Source: Seiridium cupressi (lineage: Eukaryota > Ascomycota > Sordariomycetes > Amphisphaeriales > Sporocadaceae). Taken from it: DNA of 64,000 bases. Below the pieces are notes generated by a model, which made no database searches, was not told where the DNA came from, and worked only from the letters and a program-made list of their open reading frames with translations. The position numbers were made by a program, and so were the translations under genes. Positions 59,805 through 64,000 of the stretch are shown here, in pieces. The DNA lies in NCBI GenBank assembly GCA_036674765.1, contig JARVKI010000001.1, forward strand, positions 62,001 through 126,000, read 5' to 3'. The first letter of the stretch is position 1. Each line of letters begins with the position of its first letter.

Positions 59805-61738
59805 TCACAGCTCGTCGCCACTGAAGTCATCTACAAACACGGCTTTCACAAGTGTCTTCTTGTTCACCTTGCCCATCGCATTCCGGGGTATGCTATCAAC
59901 CACCCGCAGCACCTGCGGTATTTTGTAGTTTGCAAGCCGGTCCTTCAATGCCTTCCGCATCTCCATCGGCTTCCAGCCTTTTTCCTTATATTCCGGTGTT
60001 AACACGATGACCGCGCCAACCTTCTGACCCCATTTCCCACTGGGCACGGCGAGTACCGCAGCCTCGGCTACGTTGGGCAAGGAGAGCATTTCTCGCTCGA
60101 TTTCGAGGGCCGAAACCTTCTCTCCGCCCGATTTGATTATGTCGGCAGATTGGCGCCCGAGGATGAAGTACATCTTTCCCTGCGCAAACTCGCCACTCTC
60201 GCCCTCACCACTTCCCGGCACCGCCCTACGCACAGCGATGTCCCCCGTCTTAAACCAGTGGCCCTTGCCGTCCTCGCCCTCGACGAATTCCTTGGCTGTT
60301 GCGGCCGGATTACTCCAATATTCCCGGAACACATTCTTGCCCCGAAGCTGGATCTCGCCCTGTCTTTCCCGTCCCTCACTATCCACCTCCTCACCGTCCT
60401 TGATGATGACATGGGTTTCGGGGTCTACCAGACGGGCCTCAACCCCTGGCAGGGGCCACCCTACAGATCCGTCCACGCGGTCGATATAGGAGAGGCCGCA
60501 CGAGAGCGCCATGCCAACTTCCGTCATGCCGTAGCGCTCGAGCAGCACGTTCCCGTGGGACAATTCCTTCCAGGCCCGTTTCACTGGGGTGGGAAGGGCA
60601 GCAGACCCGGAAATGGAGACGCGCATCTGGGCTGGTGAGATGGCTACTCTCGTTGCCGTGGCTAGGGGCTCCGGCAATGCACCATGCGTTGTTAAAAGAC
60701 GTGTATAGACCGTAGGCACGACAGTAAAAAAGGTGATGGGTGCCTTGGACATATGTGCGAATTTATCGTCCACTGGTTCGGGCGTGACGTCGCCATTCGT
60801 GTACGGAGGAGTGATGGTGCCATTCGCCCCGATTGTCTGCAGTTTTCCCAGAAATGGGTTCGCGAAACGGCGCCATACGGTATCTGCGTTGAATGGGAAG
60901 AGAAATTCGATGGTGCTACCAGCAAATAGGGGGGTTAGAAGGGCGTTCACAGTGCCATGGATGTGGTGAAGCGGCAGGACATGCAGCAGTCGGTCTTGTG
61001 GTGAGTATTTCCATGCCGAAAGCAGAGATTGGCATTGCGCGGTCAGAGCCGTTTCGGGCAGGAGAACACCCTTAGGCCGCGCTGTGGTACCGGACGTATA
61101 CAACATCATCCCAACACCTTCCGAGTCCGAATCGTCGGATAACGTTACCGTCTCGGCGGTAGGAGTGCCGCCAAAGTGCTTTGGTAGCTCATATAGTTTG
61201 GGATGCGGATGAGGTACGGCATTCGGTGACGGACTCGGGAAAGGAGTCGAAAGGACTTCCTGTGCTTTCGTGGCATATCTTGGCGAGTGCAGTAGAAGCA
61301 AGGCTTCCGAATGTGAGAGGATATACTGAAGTTCGGCGGGCGGGAACGGAGGGGAGAGTGGTAGAGCGATAGCACGAGCTGCGAGGATCGCCAGCAGTGT
61401 CACTAGGTCTTATGTTAGCAATTGATTAGGGATGAACAACAAGCGGACTCGTACCGAGGTAATCATAGCTGTTCTCAACCAAGAAAGCTATGCGCTCGCC
61501 TCGAATGTCTGATTTGCCAGCCGCCTCGTATATTCTGTCGCGGGCGCGCGCCACGTCCGGCAGCACTTCACAATATCTGAAGCTGCGGCCCGAGAGGCAG
61601 TGCGTGACAGCGGTAAAGTCCGGGTCATGTTTCGATATGGCTTCGAATAGCGGTAGTCTCGGTAGCGTAGAGGCCATTCTGAAGTGGCCGATCCTTCGGA
61701 GTCTGGGCAACAGTGGCCGGGAATGCGGCCGGATGACC

Positions 61739-61770
<32 letters not shown>

Positions 61771-61896
61771 AAGGGATCGTACAAGAGAGTGTGCTCTAGC
61801 GATGGACATACAAGCCAAGGCCCGAGACTTCAGCGGCCAGAAAGGAGAGGAAGAAGAAGCAGAGGAAAGAAGAAAAGCCCCATTACACCTCCGCAT
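59805..61896 (-). CDS. mitochondrial AMP-binding acyl-CoA synthetase, ACSF3/malonyl-CoA synthetase type
   Basis: Two exons, 61896-61455 and 61402-59805 (52 nt intron), giving 679 residues, or 606 from the ATG at 61677 (MASTLPRLPLF). The long N-terminus is Arg/Ser/Ala-rich (MSIARAHSLVRSLSS, Ala9, RLRRIGHF), typical of a mitochondrial presequence. ANL-superfamily motifs are complete: MLYTSGTTARPKGVLLP, LPLHHIHGTVNALLTPLF, RYGMTEVGM, GHWFKTGDIA, GRQSADIIKSGGEKVSALEIE and the lysine motif PRNAMGKVNKKTL. HHIHG and GRQSADIIKSGG suit the malonyl-CoA synthetase (ACSF3) branch. ACSF3 converts malonate to malonyl-CoA in mitochondria, feeding type II fatty acid and lipoate synthesis. Substrate assignment is inference from family. 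Divergent from BolA1. Confidence 0.85.
61740..61766. repeat. (CAG)9 microsatellite, encodes Ala9 in the antisense gene
   Basis: Nine perfect CAG units. Read on the minus strand in frame they give nine Ala codons in the presequence of the malonyl-CoA-synthetase-like gene. Confidence 0.9.
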
Positions 61897-62732
61897 TACG
61901 GCAAGGGGAGATATATAAGCAATTACAAGCAGGAAGGGTAGTGATACAGTATATTAGACAGTATTACCAGAGGGTGGATAAGCATCCAGCATCGGACGTT
62001 GTAGCTCTTAGAGGGGCAATCGGCGGGGACCCCGGAGCTGCAGCAGGGGACAGCAGGTGTCATGCAGAAGCGACCGAGAGCGAGCTACCAGCCAATGTTA
62101 GGCCCTTCCGCTACTTTGGGGGTCTCTGCCAGGGTGCCTTCACAGCGCAGGGGCGCTTCGACCTTCGGTTGACATTCCATCTGATACGCTTTCGAGAAGA
62201 AGATTGGGGGGGGGTTTTTTTTTCTTCCTACCTTGTCCAAGAAGCAGCGCTCCGTCTCGATTCACGGCAATCAGCCATTTAACCACTTCCCCATATACCG
62301 GTGAGGGTGAAAAGACATAAAAGTCCACTTGGAGGCCAGGATACGGAACCTCGGGGTTGGAGCGAGCAGACTTTTTCGATTGTGCAACGAACGGTAATCC
62401 GAGGACGACAGACAAGAAAGGCAGCGTTGCCGGACCCGTCTCCCGATTCCCCAACTAAAATTCCACTTTCACAGACTCAACAAACTATTCTACCCCAGCG
62501 GTTTGAAGATTACAATCCAGCTGCTTCCCCGGATCTGCCCAACTCTGCACCAAACGTACGCACCCACAGCAGCTACGGTCGCATTTCTAGGACCGCACCG
62601 GTCATTTCTCCCGGGCCCCTGCCGAGGGATGGTGCCGAGCACCCACCCGCGCTGATAGTCCAGTCACTCAATCGCCATCTCAAGCAATTCACTCCGGCAC
62701 AGTCCATCTTCGTCAAGGGAGGACCCTCTCCT
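61897..62732. promoter_or_regulatory. divergent promoter of ACSF3-like and BolA1 genes
   Basis: 836 bp between two divergent start codons. A frame in phase with BolA1 is open from 62301, so part may be leader or an N-terminal extension. Contains a G9T10 run near 62205-62225. Confidence 0.5.
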
Positions 62733-63206
62733 ATGCTATCACGGACCATCCCCTCTCGCCTCTTGGCTGGCGCCCGCATTGGCAGCAGCAGCAGCAGCAG
62801 CAGCAGCAGGATCATCGCTCTCGGCCAAGCTTTCCCGGCATCGAGCCATCACAGAGCGCGCGGCATGGCCTCGGAATCAGTCTCATCACAGACTCCTGTG
62901 GAGGACACCATCCGAGCTAAGCTAATGGAAGCCTTCTCGCCAACGTATCTGGAGATTTATAACGATTCCCATCTGCATTCACATCATAAGGCTATGCAAG
63001 GATCGACGTCCAAAGAGACACACTTCCGCTTGTACATTACTTCTGATGCCTTCAAGTCCAAGATGCAACCTGCGAGGCATCGAATGGTGTACTCCCTACT
63101 CAAGGACGATATGGCGCGTGAAGGTGGCATCCACGCCCTGCAGCTGAGGACGAGGACACCAGACGAAGAGGAAAGGGCGCGGAAGCTCGAGGCCGAGGCC
63201 AATTAG
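62733..63206 (+). CDS. BOL1: BolA-family protein, mitochondrial BolA1/Bol1 type
   Basis: 157 residues from the chosen ATG. The N-terminus (MLSRTIPSRLLAGARIG, Ser8, RIIALG) is basic and Ser-rich like a mitochondrial presequence. The BolA domain follows (about residues 60-145): VEDTIRAKLMEAFSPTYLEI, SHLHSHHKAM, ETHFRLYITSDAF, ARHRMVYSLLKDDM, GIHALQLRTRTPDEE. BolA1 proteins partner monothiol glutaredoxin (Grx5) in maturation of mitochondrial [4Fe-4S] proteins. The sequence resembles BolA1 more than BolA2 (Fra2) or BolA3. The frame is open without stop 144 codons upstream to an ATG at 62301; I treat that as leader. Divergent from the malonyl-CoA-synthetase-like gene. Confidence 0.9.
   Translation: MLSRTIPSRLLAGARIGSSSSSSSSRIIALGQAFPASSHHRARGMASESVSSQTPVEDTIRAKLMEAFSPTYLEIYNDSHLHSHHKAMQGSTSKETHFRLYITSDAFKSKMQPARHRMVYSLLKDDMAREGGIHALQLRTRTPDEEERARKLEAEAN
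62783..62809. repeat. (CAG)9 microsatellite, encodes Ser8 in BolA1
   Basis: Nine perfect CAG units; in the BolA1 frame they read as eight AGC (Ser) codons followed by AGG. Same unit, same copy number and same strand orientation as the tract at 61740-61766. Confidence 0.9.
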
Positions 63207-64000
63207 GAGAGCATTTTATTGTAGACGATAGAGACAACTGTCACAGCGTAATAGAAGACCGCCACCATCCATGTCACTATATCTTGTATATCACTAATAC
63301 CAAAACGGAATTTTCCTACTCAGGCTACTGCCGTCCACCACTGTACATGCTAACCTAGTTGACTTCTTCCCGCCACATCCCAGCTGGCAGTTCCCATGTC
63401 GAGTTATAGACGTGCCTCAACCAAAACCTTAATTGTAAGGTTTGTAGCAACAATTATTACAAACTGCCCAAGTCCCAACAACACTAATATGGAGGCCTTG
63501 CCAGTCGTGTTTCTCGTGAGATTATGTTCCGGTAGTTTTTGCCAGTATCGCATCACCACCCAAAAGCTCACCGGATTTATGCAACAATAGAATGACCGTA
63601 CATACATTGCCAGAAAAAATTGTGTTTGATCCCCGGCACTTGGCCAGAAAGAGCATTGTCGCGACAGTTGGTCGAGTTTTATCGTCTTCGACCCATTTAG
63701 AGTGATCGAAAGCTCGACACCCAACACCGCCCGTAAGAGGGAGCCCGCCACTCTATGCAAATTCGGATCACCAGTCTGAGTGAACGATACTTACACACCG
63801 GCAAACCGTGATACACTGCTGGGGACTCGGAGTGCCCAACAGTGACGCAAATTTCAAGTTTTGTTAATGATGTCTCGGTATGTAATGGATTTGGTTGATC
63901 AGCATTGCGGTTGTATATTATTGCTGGTAATCATTTAGACTACATTGTTTCGGCGTAGATAACTAACAACTGGACCGTTCCTAGTACAAGCGGCCGTAGA
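63207..64000. other. intergenic: downstream of BolA1 to window end
   Basis: 794 bp. A 118-codon antisense frame (63404-63760) has hydrophobic stretches but no recognisable motif and is not called. Nothing else seen. Confidence 0.45.

Noticed and set aside
63404..63760. 118-codon antisense frame with hydrophobic stretches at the window end
   Set aside because: Hydrophobic content alone is weak evidence and no motif is recognisable.

Overview
The window is nuclear DNA from a filamentous ascomycete (Pezizomycotina). The evidence is: short spliceosomal introns (mostly 46-93 nt) with GTRNGT donors and CTRAY-like branch points; a Zn2Cys6 regulator; a multi-PAS hybrid histidine kinase; an ERMES subunit (Mdm12); a secreted pepsin-type protease; and well spaced, monocistronic genes on both strands. 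I cannot assign a class or genus. I saw no rRNA, no convincing tRNA, no CRISPR and no intact transposon.

Layout: 0-10 kb holds a Zn2Cys6/fungal_trans transcription factor (+), ribosomal protein eL20 (-) divergent from a CSN12-type PCI protein (+), and a BTB/POZ protein (-). 10-13.5 kb is gene-poor: a tandem repeat, a T27 tract, one small secreted protein with two Kex2-style repeats (-), and an AT-rich stretch. 13.5-20.5 kb holds a 1013-residue orphan with a C-terminal membrane hairpin (+), convergent with the CAF-1 subunit Cac2 (-). After a 3.5 kb gap, 24-36.4 kb holds an ABCC transporter (+), a luciferase-like (DUF5519-type) protein (-), an aspergillopepsin-like aspartic protease (-) and a Wss1/WLM DNA-protein-crosslink protease (+). 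38-44.4 kb holds a hybrid histidine kinase (+) and a small basic orphan (+). 44.8-54.4 kb is Mdm12 and the very large PIKfyve-type kinase Fab1 (both -). 55-64 kb holds a 720-residue orphan (+), eIF4E (+), a mitochondrial malonyl-CoA-synthetase-like enzyme (-) and BolA1 (+), the last two divergent.

Most genes are conserved housekeeping functions: translation (eL20, eIF4E), chromatin and genome maintenance (Cac2, Wss1), organelle and lipid biology (Mdm12, Fab1, ACSF3-like, BolA1). Accessory functions are the ABCC pump, the secreted protease, the sensor kinase and the small secreted peptide precursor. No biosynthetic cluster is evident. The pair with the clearest functional link is ACSF3-like/BolA1: malonyl-CoA for mitochondrial fatty acid and lipoate synthesis, and Fe-S delivery. 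The most novel-looking locus is the Kex2-repeat secreted peptide gene at 11.4 kb, beside a T27 tract and AT-rich DNA. I found no clear new multi-gene system.

Exon borders below were placed by eye from splice consensus, reading frame and protein continuity. For every multi-exon gene the coding length sums to whole codons.
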